A stretch of 64,000 nt of DNA from contig JABMCL010002306.1 in assembly GCA_018857735.1 (NCBI GenBank), forward strand, positions 77,501-141,500. The letters run 5' to 3'. Made by a program: the position numbers and the translations under genes. Positions 1-11,900 of the stretch are shown piece by piece. Origin of the DNA: Alviniconcha marisindica (lineage: Eukaryota > Mollusca > Gastropoda > Provannidae). Positions within the stretch are counted from its first letter, which is position 1. Each line of letters starts with the position of its first letter. The notes under the pieces were generated by a model. That model did not search any database. It had not been told where the DNA came from and saw only the letters and a program-made list of their open reading frames with translations.

Positions 1-407
1 GTGAAATGATGCTGTGCTGTGAACTCGGCTGGGTCAACTCTGCTTCAGGTGAACAAGTCAAATAATTTATTTCAGAAACCCCAGTTGGTTAGACACAGCA
101 ATAAACATAAAATGCAAATGCATACAACAAAAAGAAGAAACAAACAACAACCAAAAGAAAATCGTACGCGTTTCCAAAGCAAACAAGAAACAACAAAAAC
201 AACAACAACAAAAACAGAAGAAAAAGATCATTAACTAAAACAAAAACTAGAGGGAAAAAATGAAAATAGATGCGTATGAGTCATTTGCCGGCTTCTTTAT
301 TTTTGCTCTTGTTAAAACGCCTTTCGCACAATGTGCTGTTTTATTATATTAATGTTTTTTGTTGGTGGTGGTGGTGGTGGTGTTTTGTTGTTGTTTTTTT
401 GGTGGGC

Positions 408-408
<1 letters not shown>

Positions 409-505
<97 letters not shown>

Positions 506-545
506 TGTGTGTGTGTGTGTGTCTGTGTCTGTCTGTCTGTCTGTT
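409..545 (+). repeat. (GT)n microsatellite ending in (CTGT)n
   Basis: An almost pure GT run of about 95 bp passes into GT broken by CT steps and then into a CTGT tetranucleotide. It follows a short GGT trinucleotide run at 362-380. Confidence 0.95.
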
Positions 546-750
546 TGTTTTTGTTTTCTGTTTTTGAATTACTTTTGAATTTTTATTTTAGTTTGTATTT
601 TGGGATTTTGGGATTTTTTTAGGGGCGGAGGGGGGAGAACATTTGCCATGAGCAATGGTCAAACGGAAAGATGATTCTTTTAAACCAGAAAAAAAAAAAA
701 AAAAAACTGGCTGCAACAATAGCACTCAACCGCTAGGTTTGGCAGTGAAC

Positions 751-846
751 AGAGCTCAGGAGCTGTGTGAAAGTCGAGGTGGACTTCCCGGACTCCCAGT
801 CCCTAATATCCCGTACGGTCTCTGCGGACGACGTAGAGCAACATTA
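751..846 (+). mobile_element. Short ~100-bp interspersed element ('short-tail element')
   Basis: This copy opens with AGAGCTCAGGAGCTGTGTGA and ends near a GCAACATT motif. The same block recurs about a dozen times in the first 42 kb. Its 3' half (CCCTAATA, then CTGCGGACG) matches the 3' tail of the tRNA-headed SINE-A. That suggests both are moved by the same partner retrotransposon. There is no coding capacity. Confidence 0.7.
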
Positions 847-874
847 CAAGAAGAAGCTGTGAGCCAGAAGCTGT

Positions 875-1193
875 GAGCCGGTTTGGCCTGGCGGTAAGGC
901 GTTAGGCTGGTAAGCGGAAGGACCTCGGTTCGATACCGCTTCGGCTCTCCTTTCTCTTCAAAAAGGTTGTGGTTTGTGGACACCATCTTGTGACTTTGTC
1001 CATCACTTCCTACTGAAACATTAAATGGCTCTCATCGCTGCCCATCTTAATGCAGGAATCATTCTGGTGGTGACAGTGTAGCGATAGGTATATAATCTCC
1101 CTCTCCCCCCACCTCCGTACCCCCTTTCCCCCCATCTCCCCGTCCCTAATAAGCCTTACGGTTTCTGTGGACGTTAAGCACCATGTTTACTTA
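875..1193 (+). mobile_element. SINE-A copy, tRNA-headed
   Basis: The head begins GAGCCGG and carries a Pol III A box-like TGGCCTGGCGG at 884-894 and a B box GGTTCGATACC at 927-937. The body contains CATCGCTGCCCATCTTAATG and a C-rich tract. The tail is CCCTAATAAGCC, TTTCTGTGGACG, then TTTACTTA. The head folds like a tRNA only loosely and no anticodon can be assigned confidently. Other copies lie at 16.9-20.4, 32.6-32.9, 35.8, 39.2 and 40.7 kb. Confidence 0.85.
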
Positions 1194-1301
1194 GAGCTCA
1201 GGAGCTGTGTAAAAATCGAGATGGACGTCCTGGGCTCCCCGCCCCAAAATATTCAATTAAGAGACCGTACGGTCTCTGTGGACGTAAAGCAACACTGAAC
1301 T
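1193..1301 (+). mobile_element. Short-tail element copy
   Basis: It starts AGAGCTCAGGAGCTGTGT directly at the end of the SINE-A copy and ends GTAAAGCAACACTGAAC. A small inverted repeat, GAGACCGTACGGTCTC, sits near 1260-1276. Confidence 0.7.
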
Positions 1302-1387
1302 CGATCTTAGTAGTGAACGGCGCAGAAATTGTTGATTCATGAGAAACAAATCCTTGTGTCGAGTAATCGCTAACTAACAGTCGTGGG

Positions 1388-1455
1388 AGTAAGTAAGTAA
1401 GTTGGTGTTTTACGCCCAGTCAACCGGTGCGGTTATATCAGGGCGAACAGTCATG
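1388..1455 (+). repeat. Interspersed repeat fragment with TTTTACGCCCAGTCAACC core
   Basis: A short (AGTA)n run precedes TTTTACGCCCAGTCAACCGG and GGTTATATCAGGGC. The same core recurs at 32107-32142 directly after a tRNA-like head, so this is probably the 3' end of a SINE ('SINE-C'). Confidence 0.55.
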
Positions 1456-1947
1456 GGAAGCAGCTTATAATTTATATAGGTGTGATGGATTTTTGTAACG
1501 TATTAACGTCAGTTTTAATAGAGTTATAAAAATCGTTGTATTTGTTCAGTGAAGAAAGAAGCCTTTTGACGTTGTCCACTTCTCCTGCATACGCAGTTTG
1601 TGAACAGTACACGGATAGACGATCTGAATGGGTCCGCTTAATTTTAGAGGAATTAAACATCCCATGCAATAACATAATTTGTCTGCTGTTGATGGTGTCT
1701 GTTGTTGTTGTTCGTTTGTATGTTTGTTGTTTGGTTGGTTGGTTGGTTGGTTGTTGTTGTTTTTTGTTTTGTTTTGTTTTTTGTTTTTTTGTTTTTATTC
1801 CTTTTTGATGCAAACAAAATGGGGAGTACTGTGCTTGCATTGCTTTCTTTTTTCTTTTCGTTTCCTTTTGTTTGTTTGTTTTTGTGTGTGTATTTTTTTC
1901 ATTGTTTTTGTTTTGTTTTGTTTTGTTTCGTTGTTTTGAGGAGGGGT

Positions 1948-1949
<2 letters not shown>

Positions 1950-2029
<80 letters not shown>
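1950..2029 (+). repeat. (CT)n microsatellite
   Basis: About 80 bp of uninterrupted CT. The flanks are long T-rich stretches (1690-1940 and 2035-2130) made of TTTG and TTGT steps. Confidence 0.95.
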
Positions 2030-2031
<2 letters not shown>

Positions 2032-2699
2032 CAGTGATTTTTTATTTTTTATTTTTTTCTGTCCGGTTTTTTGTTTGTTTGTGTTTTGTTTTGTTTATGT
2101 TTTTGTTTTGTTTTGTTATGGTTTCGTTCGATCGTTCAGTCAGTCATTGCTTCTTTTTTCTGTCCCCCTGTTCGTTGTTGTTGCGGGTCGAGCTTTTGTT
2201 AGACAAACGACAAATGTTTTTTGTTGCAGTTGGTTTCAGGGGTGTTTTTTTCTTTCTTCAGCTAGAGAAACGTAGCCTCTGTTTGTTTTTGCTGGGTGTA
2301 TTTTATTCCCTGTCTGAGCTTTGTGAGATCTTCCGCTTTTTAACCAATCGGATTCCTTGTCAACACGAAATCCCGCCCCGCCTGAGATGCAGTTTATTGG
2401 TTTTCATTCCTGCCTCACTCAACCCAAAAATACCACCCCCTTCCCCACTTCCCGCACCCCTCTCTCTCTCTCTCTCTCTCTGTGGTTTCAGTGACACGTG
2501 TAACTAATAATGGTGGCGGTGGCAGCGTGTTTGTCTATCAGTGGTCAACAGTGTTTAACCACCCGTAGCTCTGATATCACTACGCCCCGTCAGCTCTCTG
2601 CAGACCTGTAGATTCTCTGCCCCTGCTGCTCCGAGCCGTCGTCGTTTGTCTTCGTTAGTTTCCGTCACTCCTCGATAGTTTTCGATTACAGGCTGCGCG

Positions 2700-2920
2700 T
2701 TGATTGGTCGGCTGCGGAGCTGCCTCGCACATCCTGTTGTGTAAATCAGCAGCCAGAGTGTCAGAGGAGAGGCGATTGGATAAAAACACTCAGCAGTTGG
2801 CAAAAACCAGGCGTTGCCGTAATTTTTCCTGTCATCGTAAATCTAGAGTGTGTTGGAGTATGCAGAAATATGTGTAAACTGAGCGTTATTGCAGTAAACA
2901 GCCATTTTGGGGCGGAGCCA
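2700..2920. promoter_or_regulatory. Promoter-like patch (two inverted CCAAT boxes, GC box)
   Basis: Inside otherwise unique sequence there are two ATTGG (inverted CCAAT) motifs at 2703-2707 and 2775-2779, the second followed at once by ATAAAA. A GC-box-like GGGGCGGAGC lies at 2909-2918. The cluster resembles a vertebrate-style proximal promoter. No downstream exon was recognised, so this stays a weak call based on motif density only. Confidence 0.25.
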
Positions 2921-3147
2921 ACTTGGGCCTCGCTTCCCATTTCGGGATTTGTGAAACGCGCTTAGAAGTTTGGGGAGTGGTTTAAAGTTGCCGTGTTTTG
3001 TTACACGTTCTCGGCCTTGACTCTGGCTGTCTGCTCTGTGTTTCTGTTTCTGCTATGTCTCTGTCTGTTTGTTTCTGTCTCTTTGTGTGTCTGTTTCTCA
3101 AGTTTTTAAACTGAATCGTTTTCGCCGTACACGTTAAAAAAAATCTT

Positions 3148-3313
<166 letters not shown>

Positions 3314-3489
3314 AACGCAAAATAATGATCAAAATACAATCACCAGAGTGAGCGAAAATGGACTCTTCAAATTAAATACATGTCAACGTCACTGCCTTTG
3401 TTTCTTCTTTTTTTTTCTCTCTCTTTTTTTTCTTAAAAAACAAATCATTTTGGCCTACTGCCACTTTCGGGGACAAAAACACATCAACT

Positions 3490-3496
3490 ACACACA

Positions 3497-3578
<82 letters not shown>
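3490..3578 (+). repeat. (CA)n microsatellite
   Basis: About 90 bp of AC with one CC interruption near the start. A short (GC)n run follows at 3617-3629. Confidence 0.95.
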
Positions 3579-3584
<6 letters not shown>

Positions 3585-3767
3585 ATGCACGCATGAACAC
3601 ACACAAACACACTCTCGCGCGCGCGCGCAAGTGAGAGAGGGAGTATGCATTCTTTATCTTTGTAGTTGCTGCTGCTTTTCTTTCGGTTGGTTGGCTTTTA
3701 ATACTTTCCGGCTTGTCAGTTTGTGTTTGTGTTGCGATGTCAGTTCGTTTCTTCTTCTTTTTACGCC

Positions 3768-3768
<1 letters not shown>

Positions 3769-3829
<61 letters not shown>

Positions 3830-3905
3830 TTTGTCTGTGTGTGTTTGTGTCGTGTTTGTGTCTGTGTGCTGTGTGTGTGTGTGTTGTCTGTCTGTCTGTC
3901 TGTCC
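3769..3905 (+). repeat. (GT)n with (CTGT)n end
   Basis: A pure GT core to about 3829 is followed by GT broken by TT and CT steps and a short CTGT run at 3888-3903. Confidence 0.9.
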
Positions 3906-4283
3906 CCAGTGTCTATGTTCGTGTCCCTCTGTGTCGATGTGCGTTGTCGTGGCAGGGCCTACCTTTCCCGGACTTGAGGCTACCGTGAACATAGTTACGC
4001 TCTGCTTGTACTGATTTCCCTACTTCTCCATCTGCTCGCAACTAGCAACCTACCTCGCACGGTTTTCAAACCGCGGCCCGTGTTTGCTTTGCGGGGTCGC
4101 GCGGTGCTCTCGCACCCACTGACGTCCAGTGAAACGTGCGTTGGTCAAATCTCACCCATTGACAGCCCTCGCAGTCCGCACGTGCCACTCTGACACATGA
4201 AACTGACATGCACGCGCTTCGTGAAGGACAGGCGTGGAAATTGAGGGGGGCAGGGGTGGCGATGGGCTCGCTGGGGATGAAGG

Positions 4284-4344
4284 GGGTTGGGGGGGGGGGG
4301 GGGGAGTGGTAAAGGCGAGTGGGGGGGGGGGAGGGGGGGGGGGG
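4284..4344 (+). repeat. G-rich tract on the + strand
   Basis: Several runs of 8-12 G separated by short spacers, enough for more than one G-quadruplex. It is flanked by CpG-containing unique sequence. Confidence 0.8.
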
Positions 4345-5075
4345 CAGCGTGGGTTGGGTGAGGAAAAACTAATATCCATAGATTTTCAAACTCGTCCGGT
4401 TCGAAATCTGCCTGCTCCGTTGATTGTATGGACTGAGCTTTGCGGCGTGTCGGCGAAAACATGACTACCTACTTTTGTAAGAAAAACCAATCAGAGGAGA
4501 AACAAAAATCGATATTTCTGAGTTAGCATGTTTCTAACTCTGCTGAATCCTTAATGAGGACTGACTTTTTTTAATTGGCACCTGATTCTACACTATATTT
4601 TGAGAGGCCTTTCTCTTGTTTTAGAACGCTAGCAGTCATCCTTGTTTCAGATTTTATTATTATTGTTGTTGTTGTTGCTGCTGTTGTTGGTGTTGCTGTT
4701 GTTGTTGTTGTCACTACTATTAGTTTGGTTGAGTTCCCCTAGCGATTTGGCTATGGCTGCGTGAAGTTCATGCTGGTGAAATGGTCAAATGGTTTTAGGG
4801 ATAACTAGCGGATCAAAATGTAAACTGACCGAGTGATGGGCGGTCTGGTGCATCAGTCGACTTATTAAGTTACTGGTATACGGTAGGGTCGGTCGAATAT
4901 CTCCAAACACAGAAGGGGAAGATTTAAATAAAATAATCCCGCAAAATGTGGACCGAATTGATGGTAATTGTGTCACGGTCAAAGCAGGAGAGTTGTTTTA
5001 TGAGGCTTAGATGTAAACCTGCAACTATTCTGAATTATTCCACACCGTTTTGTTTATTCAGACACCAGTAGCACG

Positions 5076-5312
<237 letters not shown>

Positions 5313-5767
5313 GTCAACAGACTTGGCGGGGTCAGTCATGTTGTGTGAGTACTGTTCACCTCCCACTGGTCCCAAGTGCCGGTCTCCATTGTCCTCTTGC
5401 CCTGCCCGCCTTGTCTCCCTTCCCCGCAGTCGTCTGCTCTTGACGAGGCAGTTGTGTCCCTTCCATTGACCTGTCGGTAGTGAAGAAATGCTTGGCTAGT
5501 GCCAACCTGTGCTCCCATGGATTTGTAAGAGTGTGAGACGTCATTTATTCATTCCTTTGCTCTTCGTCTTTTCTTGTTAATTTTTTTTTATTGGGGGGAG
5601 GGGTTGGGGAGGGGGTCCTTTTTTCTTCGTTTGTTCTAACGATAATAATAATATTGGGGGGAAAACAACTTTTTCCAACGAGAATCCCCAACAAGACTGG
5701 GAAAAAAAATGACTTAAGGTCTTGCAAATTTTCACACTAGTGCCACAACACATAAGATTTGTTAAGA

Positions 5768-5779
5768 TGTGTGTGATGT

Positions 5780-5845
<66 letters not shown>

Positions 5846-5930
5846 TGTGGGTGTGTGTGTGTGTGGTGTGTGTTGTGTGTGTGTGTTTTGTGTGTTGGTG
5901 TGTGTGTGTGTGGTGTGTGAGTGTGTGGTG

Positions 5931-5961
<31 letters not shown>

Positions 5962-6004
5962 TGTGTGTGTGTATCTTAAGAGTGTACAACGAAAAACATT
6001 CGAG

Positions 6005-6067
<63 letters not shown>

Positions 6068-6073
6068 GTGTGT

Positions 6074-6107
<34 letters not shown>

Positions 6108-6144
6108 GTGTGTCTTAAGAAGTACAACGAAACACACATTCGAG

Positions 6145-6198
<54 letters not shown>
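5768..6198 (+). repeat. Three-part (GT)n array
   Basis: GT runs at 5768-5972, 6005-6108 and 6145-6198 are separated by near-copies of a spacer (TCTTAAGA, GTACAACGAAA, CATTCGAGATG). The whole GT-plus-spacer block has therefore been duplicated. Confidence 0.9.
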
Positions 6199-6300
6199 AA
6201 CTGTTATCACTTGCCTATGACTGATCAGTTCTCAAGGATTTTTCCTTCAGTCGGACTTCCTGCTCGGCTGAGCTGAGCGCAGAGACTGACGACGACTTGA

Positions 6301-6340
6301 GTCACGTGACGCAGCTAAGCGGGCGTCGGCCATTGATTGG
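6301..6340. promoter_or_regulatory. Palindromic E-box plus inverted CCAAT
   Basis: GTCACGTGAC at 6301-6310 is a perfect palindromic E-box of the USF/MITF type. An ATTGG follows at 6336-6340. The surrounding 6230-6540 is CpG-rich unique sequence. Motif evidence only. Confidence 0.25.
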
Positions 6341-6603
6341 GCCCCTGGTTCATTATTCATGGCTATGTGGGGGGTCCCTGCCCGCGTGGCCGCAAACATG
6401 TCACGTTTGTAAAAAGTACCCGCACCACCCTTGAAAGGAAAACAAGGAAAAAGTCAACGGGGGCATTGGCGCGTGAAGCGTGTCCGATGACGTCCCTCTT
6501 GCACTTTTCCACCGTTGTTTCAATGGTCTGGTGACTTCGTTTGGGGGATTGATCTGTCGGTGATTACCGCTCACACCTTGTCCAGCACAAAGTGCGCTCA
6601 CCT

Positions 6604-7037
<434 letters not shown>

Positions 7038-7070
7038 CTCCCGCTTTAAAAAAAAAAATCGATCTTTTTT

Positions 7071-7138
7071 AATAATCTACCATTGCAAGCTTTTCCGGGT
7101 GTACTGCCACCCGGAAAAGCAGGCAAAGGTAGATTATT
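7071..7138. other. Long near-perfect hairpin (precursor-miRNA-sized)
   Basis: Arms AATAATCTACC (7071-7081) / GGTAGATTATT (7128-7138), TTGC (7083-7086) / GCAA (7123-7126) and GCTTTTCCGGGTG (7089-7101) / CACCCGGAAAAGC (7108-7120) close a 6-nt loop. That gives 28 paired bases with only symmetric 1- and 2-nt mismatches. It could be a small-RNA hairpin, or the palindrome of a tiny foldback transposon. No known miRNA was recognised. Confidence 0.6.
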
Positions 7139-7451
7139 CTGAGGGATTAAAAATAATAACCACATTTAATTGCTCTGCCAGTCAGCTTGGGGGCCTAATG
7201 GTTGGGTCATGTTAACATGATGACCTAGTAAGACAAGATGTTTCATAATCTTTCAACACAACTGGCGGTCCCGTCACAAACACCCACGCGCTCGCCAGTG
7301 TTGTTGCGAAGACACCCACGAAGATCACGATCTGTTTGGACCAACCCTAAAGGGAGGTAATAGCTCTCTATTGACGTCACGCGAGCAACAAGGGACGCAA
7401 CAACAGAGAGCTGGCACGTGTATGATTACTTTCACCTTCCAAATCAAAACA

Positions 7452-7456
7452 ACACA

Positions 7457-7552
<96 letters not shown>
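7452..7552 (+). repeat. (CA)n microsatellite
   Basis: About 95 bp of uninterrupted CA after one AAACAC step. Confidence 0.95.
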
Positions 7553-7554
<2 letters not shown>

Positions 7555-7891
7555 GAAAATCTGACTTAGGTATTTAGCAGTATTTATACAAACTTTTTCT
7601 ATAAATAACGTGGTTTCGGTCTTTAACGCGCTGTTTTATACAATCACTTACACGAACGTTCACTGCCCCATTGGTTCTTCCTTTTTTTGCAGGCGGGGAG
7701 GGGAAAGACTAAGGAAAGAACTGTGCTTTGATCTTCTCGTTGTCGAGTTGGATGTTGCTTACTCGCGACGAAATTGTTGGAGCCGATTCGTTTCGTTTTA
7801 TTTTTTGTTTTTGTATTTGGACCATCTGTTTACTACTACCGTACTTATCCCCACACTCGTTTCGTACTTTTTCCATATATATAATATACGT

Positions 7892-7893
7892 CA

Positions 7894-7964
<71 letters not shown>

Positions 7965-7981
7965 TCTCTCTCTTCTCTCTC

Positions 7982-8037
<56 letters not shown>

Positions 8038-8115
8038 TCTTTTCTCTCTCTCTCTCTCTCTCTCTGATGTGTGTGTGGTGTGTGTGTGGGGTGTGTGTGT
8101 GTTGTGGTGTGTGTT
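7892..8115 (+). repeat. (CTGT)n - (CT)n - (GT)n compound array
   Basis: About 70 bp of CTGT is followed by CT with scattered TT and CC interruptions, then short GT runs. Confidence 0.95.
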
Positions 8116-8165
8116 TTCTTCTTCTTCTGTTTTTAAGTTTCCTTTTATATATATCATTTCAAGAT

Positions 8166-8608
8166 CCAAACACATAAAAGGTTCAAAAGAACGCTTGTTA
8201 ATTAGGACACAAACTGCAAATTTTCAGGGTAATCTCCTTCGTCAAGCTACAAAACGACTCTTAAACAACAGATCAACGGTTAAAAACGATGAAAAATGAG
8301 ATGAGAAGCGAAATAACTTGTTTTATCTGGCTGAGCCATGTTGTTTTCCTGTCCGGAAGAAAGTTGGGATATATTTACACATATACACACACTCATGCCA
8401 ACATTCTTCCGGACAGCAAGACAACATAGCTCAACCAAATAAGACAAGTTATTTCGCTTCTCATTTCATTTTTCATCGTTTTTAGCCGTTGAACTGTTGT
8501 TGAAGTGTCCTTTTGCAGCTTGACAAAGGGGATTACCCCTAAAATTTGCAGATTGTGTGTTTGCGTCCTAATAAATAATCGTTCTTTTGAACTTTTCTAT
8601 GTGTTTGG
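8166..8608. mobile_element. Foldback (long terminal inverted repeat) element, full copy
   Basis: The left arm (8166 to about 8375) and right arm (about 8400 to 8608) are inverted copies of each other over roughly 200 bp with a few per cent to about 15 per cent mismatch, by eye. Matching blocks include CCAAACACATA / TATGTGTTTGG, TTCAAAAGAACG / CGTTCTTTTGAA and GAAGCGAAATAACTTGT / ACAAGTTATTTCGCTTC. The spacer is only about 25 bp and has no reading frame. A second copy with a deleted left arm is at 33731-34011. It could be a MITE, or two inverted copies of a Penelope-like element end. The class is unresolved. Confidence 0.7.
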
Positions 8609-8900
8609 GTTTTGTCTTACAACGCTAGCAGTCATTCTTGTTTCAGTTTTTATTATTTCAAGGATTGAGGTGTTTCGTAACAGCCCTACTTAAACCACAC
8701 TGGCGAGGGCGAGTTTGTCATGCACGTTACTCATGTCGTGCGAGTCAGTCGCTGTTGCATGATTTAAGTGCACAACAGACTGGAACAGCTCGGCAGGGAT
8801 GTGTGTTGTCCTGTCCATGTTGCACTTGTCCACGTTCAGGTGCATAGTCAGGCGCGTGGAAAATGTGCTGCAGCAGGTTTTGAAAGAGGTTTGTGTACGT

Positions 8901-9011
<111 letters not shown>

Positions 9012-9044
9012 TCAGACTCAGGGTTCAGGGCTGTGAGTTAAGTG

Positions 9045-9632
9045 TCCAGGTCTTACAACAAGACCCAAAACAGACAAATCCAGGTCTTACGACAAGACCA
9101 AATCAGAGAAATCCAGGTCTTACGGCAAGACCCAAAACAGACAAATCCAGGTCTTACGACAAGACCACAAACAGACAAAGCCAGATCTTACGACAATACC
9201 CAAAACAGACAAAGCCAGGTCTTACGACAAGACTCAAAACAAACTAGTCCAGGTCTTACAACAAGACCCAAAACAGACAAATCCAGGTCTTACGATAAAA
9301 CCAAACAGACAAAGCCGGGTTTTCCCCTTTTACGACAAGCCCCAAAAAAAAAAGACAAAAGCCAAAAAGGGTCTTCCCGCCCCAAAAGGACCCAAAAAAA
9401 AAAAGACAAAGCCAGGTCTTACAACAAGACCCAAACAGACAAATCCAGGTCTTACGAGAAGACTCAAAACAAACAAGTCAAGGTCTTACGACAAGACTCA
9501 AAACAGACAAATCCAGGTCTTACGACAAGACTCATAACAAACAAGTCAAGGTCTTACAACAAGACCCAAACAGACAAATCCAGGTCTTACGACAAGACCC
9601 AAACAGACAAATCCAAGTCTTACGACAAGACA
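9045..9632 (+). repeat. Minisatellite, ~34-36 bp unit, about 16 copies
   Basis: Units contain CCAGGTCTTACGACAAGAC followed by CCAAAACAGACAAAT. One degenerate A-rich stretch at about 9318-9410 interrupts the array. A 240-codon open frame runs through it (9042-9764), but it only reads the repeat and is not called a gene. Confidence 0.9.
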
Positions 9633-9792
9633 AAATTAATCCACGTCCGTTGTACATGCCGCGGCCTTGCTCACCTTGAATATATCTTCCTGCACCGGGA
9701 ACAAATCGATGGCCATGACAGATACAAAAACACAAAGCGATTAACAGAAATCCGTGAACATTAGATATTAATTAGAAAAACACACATTCCTT

Positions 9793-9808
9793 TCTCTCTC
9801 TCTCTGCC

Positions 9809-9858
<50 letters not shown>

Positions 9859-9880
9859 CTTTCTCTCTTCCCCTCTTCTC
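9793..9880 (+). repeat. (CT)n microsatellite
   Basis: CT runs interrupted by CCAAAAT and TTT, ending in a C/T-rich stretch. Confidence 0.9.
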
Positions 9881-10189
9881 TCTACTGTGCTCCCTTGTCC
9901 CTTCTTTGCTTATTTCGCCCTGCAAACACGGTCATTTAAAGGGCATGGGTAAACTCCCTCTGCGTGGGAAAATTCCAAATATCCCGCGGGAAAAACATTT
10001 CCGGGTTTTGGGGAGTAAAACGTATGCCAACTACAAACCAAAACTAAATAAAAAAAAAACAAAAAAACCCCGCTCCCTCTATACACCTCACACCTCCACA
10101 ACGACTTTCCATCCGTAGAGAACACGCCATAAAACTGTTCTAAAAACAGAACAAGTCAGACAAAACAATCACTAAACAATGTAGACACA

Positions 10190-10344
10190 GCCGGAACCGA
10201 CGCTGTCTCTTACTCAACCAGAGGCAACCAGAGGCAACTGTTGAAAACTACGAGGAAGGAGCGATTTTTTACGCGCAAGTTCCGTCCTCGTTTTGAACAG
10301 TTGGTTAGACTTCCGATAGAGTAAGAAATAACGTCAGTTCCGGC
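10190..10344. mobile_element. Small foldback / MITE-like element
   Basis: The outer arms GCCGGAACCGACG and CGTCAGTTCCGGC are inverted with one mismatch, and TCTTACTC at the left pairs with GAGTAAGA at the right. Inner blocks AACTGTTGAAAAC and GTTTTGAACAGTT also pair. At 155 bp with no coding capacity it fits a non-autonomous DNA element. Clear target duplications were not found. Confidence 0.5.
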
Positions 10345-10971
10345 TAAACGAAGGCAGCAAACAAAAACAAGAGAGACCACTGACTAAGAACCAAAAAAGT
10401 GTTTAGTATAGTAATAATTATGTGATTCGTGTAATGTGTATGCACTTTCAGTAGTCTCTACGAACAAGATTGTGCACTTCATAAATTATTATTATTATTA
10501 TTATCAGTTACTGCTGACAGTGTTATGAACAAGTAGAGCAGTGTATTTTATTGATACAGTAGTGTTGGGTTTCTCTCTCTCCCTCCCGCTTTGTGATTGT
10601 GCTGATTAACATGATCGGTTTCTTCTTTGTCTGTTTCAGGTAAGACTGCACGCCGACTGCCACCCCCCCACCCCCCCCTCCCTCCCACCCCTCCCCCCTC
10701 TAACACACCATTTCCCCTTGTGAAACAACGAGACTGTCCTATGCCGATCGTCACTGGTGCGTTTGCCTCTGTATGGATATGACTGACTGTCTCAATGTCT
10801 CTCGGTCTGTCTGTTTGTCTGCCTGTCTCAGATCTGTCCCTCTCCTTCTCTGTTTGTTGTTTTGTTTTCCTTTTTGGCCCGGTCCGTTTTTTTCTGTTTC
10901 CCTTTTTTACCGCTTTTTTTGCTTTTGTCCGGCTTTGGGGCGGGCGTTTTTTCCCGGGCTTTCTGCTGTTC

Positions 10972-10996
10972 TCTCTCTCTCTCTCTCTCTCTCTCT

Positions 10997-11053
<57 letters not shown>

Positions 11054-11073
11054 CGCTCGCTCGCTCGCTCGCT
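10972..11073 (+). repeat. (CT)n followed by (GCTC)n
   Basis: About 80 bp of CT with one CCC break is followed by five GCTC units. Confidence 0.95.
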
Positions 11074-11749
11074 GTCGGTTCCTCTGATTATCCGCCTTGT
11101 CTGTCTGTTTCACGTCTATCTCCTTTTTGCCTGTATTTGTTCTCCGACTTGCAGATCTATATGGGTCGCACTATTGTGTCTGTAAGTGTAACATATATTG
11201 TTGTATGTTGTCTGTCTCAGTCTCTGTCCCTCTGTTGCCTCTGTTTCTTTTGTAACTCAGTTACAGTATTGTAAACAAAAGTCGGTCTCTTTCGTCTGTT
11301 CTGTAGCGTACAGTATTGCAAACTACAGTCTGTCTCTTTCGTCTGTTTGTCCATCTATATCTGTTTTCTCTATCGTTGTTTTGTCTGTCTCTGTTTTGTT
11401 TTCTCTGTTCTTTGTCTTATGCAGTTAAAAACACACACATTATGACTTGTCTGAGGCCGCCGTCATACCGGGTGGAGAAGAGCATCGTCTGAATTGGTTC
11501 TTAACCCCTTCACTGTCGAAGATGGTATCGCGCCGGGTTAATATTCTTCCCAAAATAGTTTCAGAGGTGATACGTTACCATGACCACCGGAAATTCTCAG
11601 TTTGAGAACTATGCTCCGTGTTAAAATTCATGCAGTACTTCACAAGACAAGCAAACATAGGTTGAGCATTTGGATGTGGACATCGTATGTTGCCCTTACA
11701 GCACGGAATGGCTTAACTTATGTCTAGATTCGTGCATGAATGCATGGTG

Positions 11750-11900
11750 TACGCAGAACGTGCGCCGAGACGGCAGCAGTTTCACGTGGCACCAGCCATG
11801 TAACAATTAAACAGCACTGTAACCACTTCGGTGGCTATTCAAAATGCGCTGTGCAAACCTACAGTCACTCATTCAGGGCCGTATACGACTAGAGAGCGCG
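11750..11900 (+). mobile_element. SINE-B fragment
   Basis: It contains GAGACGGCAGCAGTTTCACG, CCATGTAACAA and CCACTTCGGTGG. All three occur in the same order in the longer copy at 32216-32610 and inverted at 21311-21780. The tRNA-like head is absent here. Confidence 0.65.

Noticed and set aside
270..622. Open frames of 78-102 codons with VCVCV repeats
   Set aside because: Pure translation of the GT microsatellite. The same holds for the [15 protein letters not shown] and ARTHART frames throughout 3-43 kb.
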